From positions 1 to 22,721 of IMG/VR virus record IMGVR_UViG_3300047478_000350: a stretch of DNA of 22,721 nt. One strand, written 5' to 3'. Both the position numbers and the translations under genes were made by a program. The notes under the pieces are model-generated. The model did no database searches. It was not told the DNA's origin and saw only the letters and a program-made list of their open reading frames with translations. This DNA is from a virus. The first letter of the stretch is position 1, and the number at the start of each line of letters is the position of its first letter. This document shows, piece after piece, positions 14,439 to 22,409 of the stretch.

Positions 14439-16648
14439 TATTTAACCCCAATTTTGTTATACGTGAAATCAGTAGCATCGGTTTCCTGTCTAATGAGTTC
14501 GACTATTGTCCGTTGGGTCTCCGAGGTGTTAAATAGATTGCCAGCGATGTTCACAACTACGGATCTGGAAAGAGTTGGGTTTTGTTGCATGTCAGGGGTA
14601 GCGGTATTGCTAGGGAGAACTTCTTGTTGAGCAATAGCAGCTTGTGCAATTTCAGTTGAAGTTGCGGGTCCAGTTATAGTTGGTTCAACCTCTGATTTTG
14701 TTTCCTTCATTTTGTCTATAGCAATAGCAGCACCTGCAGAAGCCGCTGCATGTATTGCTGGATTAAATTCAGCTGAGCTAGATGTAATTGTAACAGGGAC
14801 CCCTACCCCACCAGAGGTTCCAACACCGCCTCCTACAGCACCGGCGGCGGTAGTCCCAGTCCCCCCAGCTAGCCCTCTTAATGCACCTGCTATAGCAAAT
14901 AATCCTACACCCTGAGCAATAGCGATTGGGTTCCAAGATCCGATTCCTTGAGCAATCAGAACTTTCGCCCATGCCTCTGCATAGTCAGCAATCATATTTA
15001 GAAATACTGATTTCATCGCATCAGCTGCAGCTGTAGCAATATCAGCGCCCTTGGCTATAGAATCGCCCATAGTTTCAAATGCGGATTGAGTATGATTCTG
15101 AAGAGAGGTCATGGCAATAGTACCAAATTTTCCAAACTCTTGCATGTCATGTGTGGCTTGGATACCCATAGATTCAGCTGCTCTAGTGATACCCTCAAAT
15201 GCATTTGTAGAGTTATTTACATAGGCGTCTAGTGCCTTCTTTTTCTGTTCATATAATGCCTTATCTCTAGCCGTTTCGCCTTCTTTATACGCAATATCTA
15301 ATTGAGCTAGTAATTGTGTTTTCTGTTTACCATCTGCAAATGTAGCTTGTTCAAGAGCGGCTCTTTTATTCTTATATTCAGTAGCATTAAGTGTTTTTTG
15401 TTTTGTTGCTATTGTGTCTATGTCTGAAAGTTTTTTAACCCCTGCTATACTTGCAGCGATAGATTCTTTATTAATATTTATAAGTTCTTTTTCATATGCT
15501 AATTTAGCTTTTGCTTTTAGCGCATCGTCTTCATACTTTTTCTTAGATACTGTTGCAGCTTCTTGATCAGTTTTAATTTTTTCTTTAGCGGCTAACTCTG
15601 CTTTTTCACTAGCAGTCATGGCGGCTTTTTCAGCTTCCTCCATGGCATCAAGTTGCATTTTCAATGATATTAATCTAGACGATGTTTTAGCAACTAAATC
15701 GTCTTTTCCAAAAAAATCGGCCTTCTTTTGTAATTCCTCAAACTCTTTAGTTGTTTCTCTAATTTGCTTTTTAACAATATTCATTTTCTCGGAAGCACTA
15801 TCTGCATCACTTCCAAGCGTAATGACAAGAGTTTCCTTCATCGCACTAGCTAATGAATTTAAGCCCGTCAAACTAGCTCTAACTGCATTCCCAAATATTT
15901 TATCAAATGTTAAAGCGGTGACCTCACCAAACTCATTCATGGTTGTTTTTAACAACTGCATGTTAGAGGTAGCGGTAGTTAAATCAACATCTATTCCCTT
16001 TAGTCTAGTCTGCCCAGCTTCTAGTAAACCATTTAGAATGGCTTGTTGTTTGCCAGCTAAGTTGATACTGTCTACAGCTAAATTTTGTTCTTTTGCAAAA
16101 CTTTTAACTGCTTTTTCAGCGTCGAAGTAAAGGCCGTACTGTTTTAATATACGGGTATTGCCACCTTCTACTGCTCTAATAATATCATTAAATACACTTA
16201 TGGTATCGCCGCCATAAACTTGGCTTGCCTTCCTGGCGATCTCCATTATTTTTGGTATTTGATCACCAGCAGAACCTAATGATACTAACGCTTTATTAGC
16301 AGTTTGCATTAGGTCTGTGTTATCAACAAGACCTAGCCCGACTTCATCTAAACCAGCTTTTAATACATCTGTATTTACTCCAGCTTGTTTAGTGAGAATT
16401 TCAAACTGTTTATTTATTTTCTGAATACCTTCAGCTTCTAGGGTTAAATCTAACGACTCTTTAAATGAGAATATAATAGCCATAGCACCCCCTAGTATCG
16501 GTGCTATTTTCTCTAACCCTGACAAAAGGCCCTTTAAGTGATGTTCTTCCCCCAATTCTTTAACTTTATCTATAGCTTTTTCAGCTTTATCGACAAAATC
16601 AATAGAGTCTAGGTCTAATCTAAATGATAGTAATTCCTCATCAGCCAT
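14438..16648 (-). CDS. tape measure protein
   Basis: A 736-residue, mainly alpha-helical protein setting tail length. Evidence is its position right after the chaperone pair, its size, long coiled-coil regions (about 290-470, rich in K, E and A), hydrophobic segments near 50-70 and 560-620, and a glycine/alanine-rich stretch (A-G-G-T-G-T-T-A-A-G). From the usual 0.15 nm of tail per residue, a tail of about 110 nm would be expected. The first eight bases overlap the end of the GT extension. No lysozyme or peptidase motif is visible within it. Confidence 0.85.
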   Translation of the reverse strand: MADEELLSFRLDLDSIDFVDKAEKAIDKVKELGEEHHLKGLLSGLEKIAPILGGAMAIIFSFKESLDLTLEAEGIQKINKQFEILTKQAGVNTDVLKAGLDEVGLGLVDNTDLMQTANKALVSLGSAGDQIPKIMEIARKASQVYGGDTISVFNDIIRAVEGGNTRILKQYGLYFDAEKAVKSFAKEQNLAVDSINLAGKQQAILNGLLEAGQTRLKGIDVDLTTATSNMQLLKTTMNEFGEVTALTFDKIFGNAVRASLTGLNSLASAMKETLVITLGSDADSASEKMNIVKKQIRETTKEFEELQKKADFFGKDDLVAKTSSRLISLKMQLDAMEEAEKAAMTASEKAELAAKEKIKTDQEAATVSKKKYEDDALKAKAKLAYEKELININKESIAASIAGVKKLSDIDTIATKQKTLNATEYKNKRAALEQATFADGKQKTQLLAQLDIAYKEGETARDKALYEQKKKALDAYVNNSTNAFEGITRAAESMGIQATHDMQEFGKFGTIAMTSLQNHTQSAFETMGDSIAKGADIATAAADAMKSVFLNMIADYAEAWAKVLIAQGIGSWNPIAIAQGVGLFAIAGALRGLAGGTGTTAAGAVGGGVGTSGGVGVPVTITSSSAEFNPAIHAAASAGAAIAIDKMKETKSEVEPTITGPATSTEIAQAAIAQQEVLPSNTATPDMQQNPTLSRSVVVNIAGNLFNTSETQRTIVELIRQETDATDFTYNKIGVK

Positions 16649-17055
16649 AGCCTTGAGACCTCTTTAGATTATAAAAGATCGAAAATAAATGATCTTTCAT
16701 CTCCTCACCGGATAGTCCTACATTTTGATTAGTCAATATGTCTGTGTCGTTAAATGTGTCTGAATGTTTTGGTAGAGAGGGTGTAGACGGTAACTCTTTT
16801 ATCTTAGGCTCTATTACAGCGTTATATTTAGCTCGTAAAAATTCATAGTATTTTAGCGGTTGCATAGGGACTGCAGATATATCGAGCAGTTCTCTATATG
16901 AGCCTGCTTCCATCCTAAGCCCCTCATAGTAGAAAACAAATGTAGTTCGAATAGGTAGTTTTAAAATATCTTGATAACTAAGACCGTACCAATGCATGAG
17001 ATGGGAAATGACTGGTATTAGATTTATAGTTATAGTTTCACGGACTTTTTTTTTT
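16641..17055 (-). CDS. tail assembly chaperone T extension, reached by -1 frameshift
   Basis: The frame is open from the A-tract at 17046-17055 through ATG 16997 to the stop at 16641. It reads V-R-E-T-I-T-I-N-L-I-P-V-I-S-H-L-M-H-W-Y-G after the slip. H-W-Y-G-L-S-Y-Q-D-I-L-K-L-P at the start is typical of the T part of lambda-type G/GT chaperones. The ATG at 16997 has no ribosome binding site, which supports synthesis as a G-T fusion of about 271 residues rather than a free protein. The GT form recruits tail tube protein to the tape measure during assembly and is not part of the virion. Confidence 0.75.
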
Positions 17056-17455
17056 CTCCGGTATCAGTCACTTCGTCAGACTGCATCTCGTTTTGAGTAC
17101 CGCCCATCATGTGTTTAGTAATGGTCACAACGAGGGCATTTATTTGAGCGAGTGTACATGATTTTAAAACAGATAGAGTTATATCAGGGCAAACCGATTG
17201 TATGAAATCGGTATAGACCTCATAAACCTCGGCATCGAAAATTTCCTCGCCTTTTTCTCTCTTATCAAGAATTTTCTGAATAGCAGATAGATTTGCACTC
17301 AATTTCATGAACGTTTCAGTATCCACTGGGTTTATTCGGTAGACTTTCCCGCCTAGTTTAACACCGATACTATTCGATACTAATGCATCTAAATCAGTTA
17401 TGATTTTGATTCTAGGCTCTGAAAACGTCCGTGCGGGTTTGAGTTTAGTCTCCAT
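17030..17455 (-). CDS. tail assembly chaperone G
   Basis: A 141-residue protein with helices in its second half and a lysine-rich end (G-E-K-K-K-S-V-K-L). It lies between the major tail protein and the tape measure, where G-type chaperones always sit. Near its stop is an uninterrupted A10 tract followed by G, a strong -1 slippery site leading into the open T frame. G binds the helical tape measure and keeps it soluble. The identity comes from synteny plus the frameshift site. Confidence 0.8.
   Translation of the reverse strand: METKLKPARTFSEPRIKIITDLDALVSNSIGVKLGGKVYRINPVDTETFMKLSANLSAIQKILDKREKGEEIFDAEVYEVYTDFIQSVCPDITLSVLKSCTLAQINALVVTITKHMMGGTQNEMQSDEVTDTGEKKKSVKL
17045..17055 (-). promoter_or_regulatory. 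-1 programmed ribosomal frameshift site (A-AAA-AAG)
   Basis: The - strand reads ten A residues then G, in zero frame G-E-K-K-K-S. Tandem lysine codons AAA-AAG permit simultaneous slippage by one base. In the zero frame a stop follows after only four codons (S-V-K-L-stop); the -1 frame stays open for about 135 codons. Confidence 0.8.
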
Positions 17456-17466
17456 ACTCTCACCGC

Positions 17467-18309
17467 TTAGAGATAGTTGGGGCCAGTTACAGCAATGGTA
17501 TACGTATCCCCTGCAGTTGCATCCGGGGTTCCGTCTGTGATTAAAAACGATATATAGTTAGACGTGAATTGGGTTCCTACGGTTGCAATCCCCTGAGCAC
17601 CTGAGACTGAACCAGTCACACTAAATAGGCCCACCCCTGTAGTACCGGGATGAACACAGGTTATAGTAATAGTTTCAGTTTTAGAGGTTGGGAATGCTGA
17701 GATAGTTCCGACGGTATCACCGCCTACGTTCCCACCCCCTGCTACAGCTGCAGCTGCACTAGCATTCACTGCTCCGACGCTTGGATCACCATAGAATAAA
17801 TATCTAGGAGGGTTCGTTGTAAAATCAAGGTAGGCATTGAATACAACTTTTAATTTTTGTTGTTCAGTTGGAGAAAATACAACATCTGATTTCGGCATTG
17901 CCGTAGCGATGTATATCATTACATCAGCTGATAAATCGTTATTTGCGTGTGAGAGGGGATGAATGATTAAAGGACCTCCTAGAGATTTCAAAGAAGTCCC
18001 GATTGATGAATCAAAATAAAAACTCTGGTTTCCACCACTCGTTATTAATTTATGGCAAGGGAATACTACATTCCAATTTGATTTGTCTAAAGTTTGCGCA
18101 ATTTCAGTTTCAATAGTTGCTTTATGCCCAGACACGAAATGATCTAACTCAGTAGTTCCTAGTTGGTCAGCTTTTATCGGTGATTGAGAGGTTTCTATTT
18201 TTACAGAAACGTTTCCTAATGTACCGCCTAAATCAACTCCTTTAAACGTGAGTCTAGAGGGACTAATTTGCATTACGCTTGGATTTACTGTAGCTGTACT
18301 CAACGGCAT
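17467..18309 (-). CDS. major tail (tube) protein with C-terminal beta domain
   Basis: A 280-residue protein. The N-terminal 180 residues carry features of tail tube proteins: F-K-G-V-D-L-G-G-T-L-G-N-V-S-V-K, then D-Q-L-G-T-T-E-L-D-H-F-V-S-G-H-K-A-T with a following E-T-E. After an alanine/glycine linker (about 195-215) a second beta domain of about 70 residues follows, probably a surface-exposed decoration such as an Ig-like fold. It sits between the tail terminator-like gene and the chaperone pair, the normal siphophage order. Confidence 0.85.
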   Translation of the reverse strand: MPLSTATVNPSVMQISPSRLTFKGVDLGGTLGNVSVKIETSQSPIKADQLGTTELDHFVSGHKATIETEIAQTLDKSNWNVVFPCHKLITSGGNQSFYFDSSIGTSLKSLGGPLIIHPLSHANNDLSADVMIYIATAMPKSDVVFSPTEQQKLKVVFNAYLDFTTNPPRYLFYGDPSVGAVNASAAAAVAGGGNVGGDTVGTISAFPTSKTETITITCVHPGTTGVGLFSVTGSVSGAQGIATVGTQFTSNYISFLITDGTPDATAGDTYTIAVTGPNYL

Positions 18310-18319
18310 TTAGAGCCCC

Positions 18320-18832
18320 CTATTCAAGATTTTCGATGTGATCTACGTCTAACATTAAGCTGACTTCTTTTCTAAAAACGGTGTCATTAGTTGACACGTC
18401 ATTCATAGGTAGAATTCCGCTAAAATTGCATTCCCTTACACGTACGAAAAGCCTAACCGCGCTATCTGTACTTGTCAAAGATACGAGATGCAAACATTGA
18501 ACGAGGGCGGATTGATAACGCCATGCCTTTATTGTAGCGAGGCGCTTTACCCGGTCCTCGATAACCACTGCGACAAGGACCGTATTGCTAGCGTTAATGT
18601 GATTAGCACCTTTGACCTCATTCCTGAAATCTTGGCTCTGAATAATCGTAAATACACTCGGAGTTCTGAGTGCCTCAGCTTCTTCATAGATAAAATATTC
18701 CTGTGGTATTTCGGTTGTAACGATTGGATCAGCTCGTTGCGTTCTTACGTCGCTTAAGGCGGTCGATATTTTAGATTTTATTTGAGCTTCAATTAAATTT
18801 ACTGCAATCTCGGCGAGTCTATAACTAGCCAT
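18320..18832 (-). CDS. tail terminator-like (neck) protein
   Basis: A 170-residue protein starting M-A-S-Y-R-L-A-E-I-A-V-N-L-I-E with an N-terminal helix, followed by alternating strands and a helix around 100-120. The order connector, gp10-like, this gene, tube protein matches siphophages where the tail terminator caps the tube and joins the head. No family motif is certain; the assignment is by position and predicted fold type. Confidence 0.55.
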   Translation of the reverse strand: MASYRLAEIAVNLIEAQIKSKISTALSDVRTQRADPIVTTEIPQEYFIYEEAEALRTPSVFTIIQSQDFRNEVKGANHINASNTVLVAVVIEDRVKRLATIKAWRYQSALVQCLHLVSLTSTDSAVRLFVRVRECNFSGILPMNDVSTNDTVFRKEVSLMLDVDHIENLE

Positions 18833-18835
18833 GAT

Positions 18836-19093
18836 TTAGCCTCTTAAAATGAATGACCTCACAGCATTTTTCATTTCTTTAATATGCTCAGTACTGAATG
18901 TCATGAAAGGTCTGATTTCTGCTACTTTGTGAGCATACGTGAAATCTTTTCCTTCATCATTCAGGCCAGACTCTTCTACATATATTTTCATTGAACGGTC
19001 GCTAAATATTTTTCTATGCTGTTTAGTTCCATGGAAAGGATGAGCCCCTGGACCTATTACTGATCCAGCAAGAAAACTGGTAGCTATTAACAT
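18836..19093 (-). CDS. HK97 gp10-like neck protein, C-terminal fragment
   Basis: The 85-codon ORF from ATG 19093 has only a poorly spaced ribosome binding site. Its frame is open upstream to 19195, reading L-N-S-K-Y-S-Q-Q-K-L-K-R-F before the ATG. The content (P-F-H-G-T-K-Q-H, then a C-terminal helix with F-I-L-R-G) fits the C-terminal part of a gp10-like head-tail joining protein. The expected N-terminus is encoded in another frame at 19156-19272. Either the gene is split by a frameshift, or a base is missing or extra in the sequence, or the two parts are separate products. Confidence 0.5.
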   Translation of the reverse strand: MLIATSFLAGSVIGPGAHPFHGTKQHRKIFSDRSMKIYVEESGLNDEGKDFTYAHKVAEIRPFMTFSTEHIKEMKNAVRSFILRG

Positions 19094-19155
19094 TTTCCTA
19101 CCGCCACCGGGATAAGATCTAAAACGTTTTAATTTTTGTTGGGAGTATTTAGAGT

Positions 19156-19272
19156 TTAATGATACAACGGATAAACAACTCGCTCTAACCCAGCTTTAGC
19201 ACCCCTGGAACGTGTAACCATTCCATCTAATCTAGTTTTAATGTCATTTTTTTTGATTTTCAGTCCTGACAT
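19156..19272 (-). CDS. HK97 gp10-like neck protein, N-terminal fragment
   Basis: A 38-residue ORF with a TAGGA ribosome binding site, starting 12 bases after the connector stop. It reads M-S-G-L-K-I-K-K-N-D-I, then R-L-D-G-M-V-T-R and G-L-E-R-V-V-Y-P-L-Y-H before TAA. This is what the beginning of a gp10-like protein looks like, but it stops at a quarter of the normal length. The -1 frame continues with the rest of such a protein, and the frames overlap only at 19156-19195. I see no classical slippery heptamer in that overlap. An A8 tract lies earlier in the gene. Confidence 0.45.
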   Translation of the reverse strand: MSGLKIKKNDIKTRLDGMVTRSRGAKAGLERVVYPLYH

Positions 19273-19284
19273 TAATCCTACTCT

Positions 19285-19929
19285 CTAGGGCATTTGACGA
19301 ACGTTTCCCTTCACAGTACCGAATAGGGGTTGCAGTGAACGACCTTGACGCTTGTAGAACTCATCTCGAGATTTAAGCGCCTCTTCTCTAAATGTTTTAC
19401 TCATGTCCATAAATGACGTTGTTTTAGCGTCGGCCTCCTCATTTGGATCATCGTGTAGTTTATAAGTGGATGAAGCGTAATCCTTCCAACGAATAGCGAG
19501 TTTTAAATACGCTTCAGCGGATGAGTACTTGAGAGTGCACGGGATTAGACCGCTTGGTATCAACGTAAAATCGGTACTAGATTGTACCCAAAGAGCCGCA
19601 GTCTCCAAAAACATCTGGAGCTCAGAATCTAAAAACCACTGGGTATAGTAACTCGCCTCAACAACAGAACCGTCGGTAGGAGCGGTAGTAACTACAAAAA
19701 TTCCAGTAGCTGGATCGTCTGATGTAATTGCACTGGTAGCGAGTTGAGTACCGTTCACAGACACACCTACGGTTGTACTGAAATTAGTGACTCTCCTAAA
19801 CTCAAACGTTTTGAATGTTTTGTTAGTCCCGTTCACTTCGCCAAAACATCGTTTTCTAAAATGATATCGGTCTGTAGGACCGTCACTTAGCTGAGTTCTT
19901 AGATTTTGAATTGCCGTTGTCCAAGCCAT
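19285..19929 (-). CDS. head-tail connector (head completion) protein
   Basis: A 214-residue protein. An N-terminal helix is followed by a beta module (about 25-95, with V-S-V-N-G-T-Q-L), and a helical half contains W-F-L-D-S-E-L-Q-M-F-L-E-T-A-A and Y-L-K-L-A-I-R-W-K, resembling head-completion proteins that dock on the portal. The start ATG lies inside the last 47 bases of the upstream gene, a long overlap. The next gene downstream is the gp10-like candidate, in the usual neck order. Role by synteny and fold pattern. Confidence 0.6.
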   Translation of the reverse strand: MAWTTAIQNLRTQLSDGPTDRYHFRKRCFGEVNGTNKTFKTFEFRRVTNFSTTVGVSVNGTQLATSAITSDDPATGIFVVTTAPTDGSVVEASYYTQWFLDSELQMFLETAALWVQSSTDFTLIPSGLIPCTLKYSSAEAYLKLAIRWKDYASSTYKLHDDPNEEADAKTTSFMDMSKTFREEALKSRDEFYKRQGRSLQPLFGTVKGNVRQMP

Positions 19930-20374
19930 TTTTTTTAACCCGCTGCGTTTCTAAGTCTTCGTATAAGTCTTCTAAGGTTGAATCTTTTTCTATTACAATG
20001 TGTCTCAGATTCAGTTTCAACATTACTTTGTGTCGCTCGTATGCCTCGAGCATCTGTTTTTCAGTCATGGGCTCATCGACATAGAGGGGACCTCCCTTAG
20101 CATTTGCATAAAATTTAGTTACAAATTTCATGCTCGACTGGAGTGGGTCGGTATAGATTTGCTCTGATCCGGGGAATTTACAGTTACGGCATGTGTAGTG
20201 AGATTGTGCGAGCTGATCCGCTAGATTCGTGAATTTCTGTCTCAGCTCGCACCGATTGATTACTTCTTTAGAGTTTTTTTGGTCTTCTTTGTTTTCTTTT
20301 TTGTTGCCATGTTCTTTAATCTCAACTTTCCGTGTTTCTAATGACGCTTGTGGCGCTATTATTATTTTATCCAT
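19883..20374 (-). CDS. hypothetical protein with a CxxC zinc-ribbon-like motif
   Basis: A 163-residue, highly charged protein. Residues 20-45 are lysine- and glutamate-rich, C62-R-N-C65 followed by K-F-P-G-S resembles a zinc-binding knuckle, and C42 is the only other cysteine, so a full four-ligand site is not evident. The C-terminal half is helical with an acidic stretch (E-D-L-Y-E-D-L-E-T-Q). It is the first gene after the intergenic region following the capsid gene. Head-neck genes in this position often encode small virion or assembly factors; I do not recognise the family. Confidence 0.6.
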   Translation of the reverse strand: MDKIIIAPQASLETRKVEIKEHGNKKENKEDQKNSKEVINRCELRQKFTNLADQLAQSHYTCRNCKFPGSEQIYTDPLQSSMKFVTKFYANAKGGPLYVDEPMTEKQMLEAYERHKVMLKLNLRHIVIEKDSTLEDLYEDLETQRVKKNGLDNGNSKSKNSAK

Positions 20375-20403
20375 TTATGATTCTCGCTTTTGGTTTTTTG
20401 GGT

Positions 20404-20444
20404 TCAGTCTGCATGGATAACCAGATTTAATCCATGCAGACTGA
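20404..20444. repeat. 15-bp perfect inverted repeat in the gap after the capsid gene
   Basis: The 15 bases at 20404-20418 are the exact reverse complement of 20430-20444 around an 11-base loop. No U-tract follows on either strand, so it is not an ordinary terminator. It lies in the presumed leader of the downstream - strand genes, about 30 bases before ATG 20374. Confidence 0.7.
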
Positions 20445-20503
20445 CTTTAGACCAGAATGAGAATTTAAACGAAGAGGAATTCATTCAGTCGAATTCATCT
20501 CTT

Positions 20504-20531
20504 ATTAAACACTGAATAACACGGTTATCAA
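20504..20531 (-). promoter_or_regulatory. sigma-70-like promoter TTGATA-N16-TTTAAT
   Basis: On the - strand TTGATA (20531-20526, 5/6) and TTTAAT (20509-20504, 5/6) are 16 bases apart, in the 185-base gap below the capsid gene. Transcription would begin near 20497 and run into the neck and tail genes. The spacer is one base short of ideal. Confidence 0.4.
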
Positions 20532-20559
20532 AAAACATGTAAACAAAAGAATCAAATAT

Positions 20560-21846
20560 TTAACTCGTTACTGAACCATCGTTCCCTTGCCAAGCAAATC
20601 GTGGATCAATGTGATCAGCGTTTGCCCTCAATGAGAGTTTGAATCTAATAATATCTCGGTTAAATGATTCCCCAGCAGTTGGGGATTCTTGTTCTATTAA
20701 AGCGGCCTGCCTGATTTGCGTAATAAACCATGGCTTTTTATCATCAACTAGGTACCAGGCTTTCGAGGTTCCATCGACTGTAGCGTCATTCTTAAACATG
20801 AAACGAGTCACGGTTAGAGCTGCAATTGATTCGATGGGATTGATTGCAAAACTATTCCCCGTAGTACCTGCAGTACCCGTTACTGAATTAGAGGGATAGA
20901 ATGAGGAGTTCAGTAATACAGCTGCATCGAATCTAAATGCTGGCCCTATGATCAATCGGTTAGGGTCTACACTCATTTTTAACCCTAAGAGATTTTTCTG
21001 ATTCATGAGCCCGATGAACGAAGCCTGTACCGCTGCTTGAGTCAGAATGGTGTACGAGCTGGGTCGATTAGCACCACCCCCCACTAACGATGTACTCCAC
21101 GGGTAGTTAGTCTCGGTCGACGGTTTAGTTTCAGTATTTGGAATGCTTAGGGTTGAATAGTTAGCAACTGCACCGCCTGTAAACACCCCGGCTAGTTTCG
21201 CATAGGTCATTGCCTCAAGCGCCAGCTTTGCGTACTCACCAAGGAGACTAGCTTGCTGAGCAAATTGTCCCGTTTGGTCATCCTCTAGAAGTCCCTTTTC
21301 GATTGGATAGATCACACCATATTTACGATTGATCAATTTAATATCTAACCCAGCTGCTCTACTCTCTGGATATAATTCCTGGGATCCAACCTCGCTTAAA
21401 AATGATAACCCATGCAGTGGTGCATAGAGTTCCTCACGTTTTGTACTATTTACAGTTTTAGTCCACGATTCAAACGTTGTGGGTACGGTCTGATAACTCG
21501 AATTCACTAACGTCTGAACACCGGCTCGAAGTACCTGAACGAATGAGCTAGATGAATCTGCCTCTTGGAATGCGACATCAACCGATGGACACCCGCATTT
21601 TTGAGCGACCTTGTTCCAATTAAATGAGTCTTCATGAACAGGGAACGCATTTTTATCTGCGAAATCAATTCCCTGTTTTCTCTTAAAACTCTCACGCATG
21701 TATTTTATTTCTTTAGACTCCCAAAGATTTTTCTCAATGCGTTTTGTATTTTCCTCTTTAGCTTCATTTACTAACACTGTTTTATTACGTGAATTAGTCC
21801 ACGCATTACTCTCAGACATTTTTTTAATTTCAGATAGAGTTAGCAT
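20560..21846 (-). CDS. major capsid protein
   Basis: A 428-residue protein. The C-terminal block F-K-L-S-L-R-A-N-A-D-H-I-D-P-R-F-A-W-Q-G-N-D-G-S is typical of HK97-fold capsid proteins in many environmental and Mu-like phages. The first 60 residues are charged and helical (scaffolding-like or N-arm); a cysteine pair (C-G-C) lies near residue 84. It is flanked upstream by a decoration-like protein and a scaffold or protease end, as expected. No insertion or break is apparent. A promoter-bearing gap follows, so this gene may end one transcription unit. Confidence 0.9.
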   Translation of the reverse strand: MLTLSEIKKMSESNAWTNSRNKTVLVNEAKEENTKRIEKNLWESKEIKYMRESFKRKQGIDFADKNAFPVHEDSFNWNKVAQKCGCPSVDVAFQEADSSSSFVQVLRAGVQTLVNSSYQTVPTTFESWTKTVNSTKREELYAPLHGLSFLSEVGSQELYPESRAAGLDIKLINRKYGVIYPIEKGLLEDDQTGQFAQQASLLGEYAKLALEAMTYAKLAGVFTGGAVANYSTLSIPNTETKPSTETNYPWSTSLVGGGANRPSSYTILTQAAVQASFIGLMNQKNLLGLKMSVDPNRLIIGPAFRFDAAVLLNSSFYPSNSVTGTAGTTGNSFAINPIESIAALTVTRFMFKNDATVDGTSKAWYLVDDKKPWFITQIRQAALIEQESPTAGESFNRDIIRFKLSLRANADHIDPRFAWQGNDGSVTS

Positions 21847-21861
21847 TGTTTATCCTTATTA

Positions 21862-22368
21862 TTAATATTGTATATCGCCTGAACCTAAACCGAATCGGCA
21901 TCCAACTAGCACATTCCCGGTCTGGCCTGCAGCTGCAGATGCTACGGCCTTATCTTGAAATATACCTATGTGTAGAGCATTGCCGGGGTCTGTAGATGTG
22001 ACTATTTGTGGATCGGTTGTAACCGGGTAAACTTTATCACCTGGGTTAAATGCATCTGATGTTTTGAGTGTAAAAAATGCGACGACTCCATAAACAGGTC
22101 CTGCCACATCAGAAATTCCTTGAGCTGCATCTACAGCGGTTGAGTATGCGCTAGCCACTTTTCCACTCACTACAGTTTGTCTAGCAACACCAAGGACTGT
22201 AGCAGCATCACCGGATGCTGCGATTGGTTTAATGAGGTTAGCACTGTCGTCGAAATAAAGGATATCACCTTGGTTATACGTGACTGCAGTACTCAGCACA
22301 GGGAACGCGCTTTCGAACATGCTTTTTGGTGCAACGGATCGATAGATATTATTTTTAGCTACTGACAT
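21862..22368 (-). CDS. capsid decoration (cement)-like protein
   Basis: A 168-residue, beta-rich, alanine- and valine-rich protein with an AGGAGG ribosome binding site upstream. Motifs Y-N-Q-G-D-I-L-Y-F-D (about 31-40) and F-N-P-G-D-K-V-Y-P-V (about 107-116) are the paired G-D turns of small capsid cement proteins (DUF2190-like). It is encoded between the scaffold/protease and major capsid genes, the usual place for decoration proteins. The assignment is from position and motifs. Confidence 0.65.
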   Translation of the reverse strand: MSVAKNNIYRSVAPKSMFESAFPVLSTAVTYNQGDILYFDDSANLIKPIAASGDAATVLGVARQTVVSGKVASAYSTAVDAAQGISDVAGPVYGVVAFFTLKTSDAFNPGDKVYPVTTDPQIVTSTDPGNALHIGIFQDKAVASAAAGQTGNVLVGCRFGLGSGDIQY

Positions 22369-22390
22369 TTTAGCCTCCTTTTTCTTTAAG

Positions 22391-22409
22391 TTTAATCCAC
22401 GCAGTCTGA
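22391..22409. repeat. second copy of the capsid-gap sequence
   Basis: TTTAATCCACGCAGTCTGA here matches 20426-20444 (right arm of the 15-bp inverted repeat) at 17 of 19 positions. It includes the stop codon of the scaffold-like gene. The repeated sequence thus borders both the start and the end of the decoration-capsid pair. Confidence 0.55.

Noticed and set aside
15618-16130. 170-codon ORF on the + strand within the tape measure gene
   Set aside because: Shadow of the helical, lysine/glutamate-rich tape measure sequence; its serine/leucine-rich composition is the expected antisense product.
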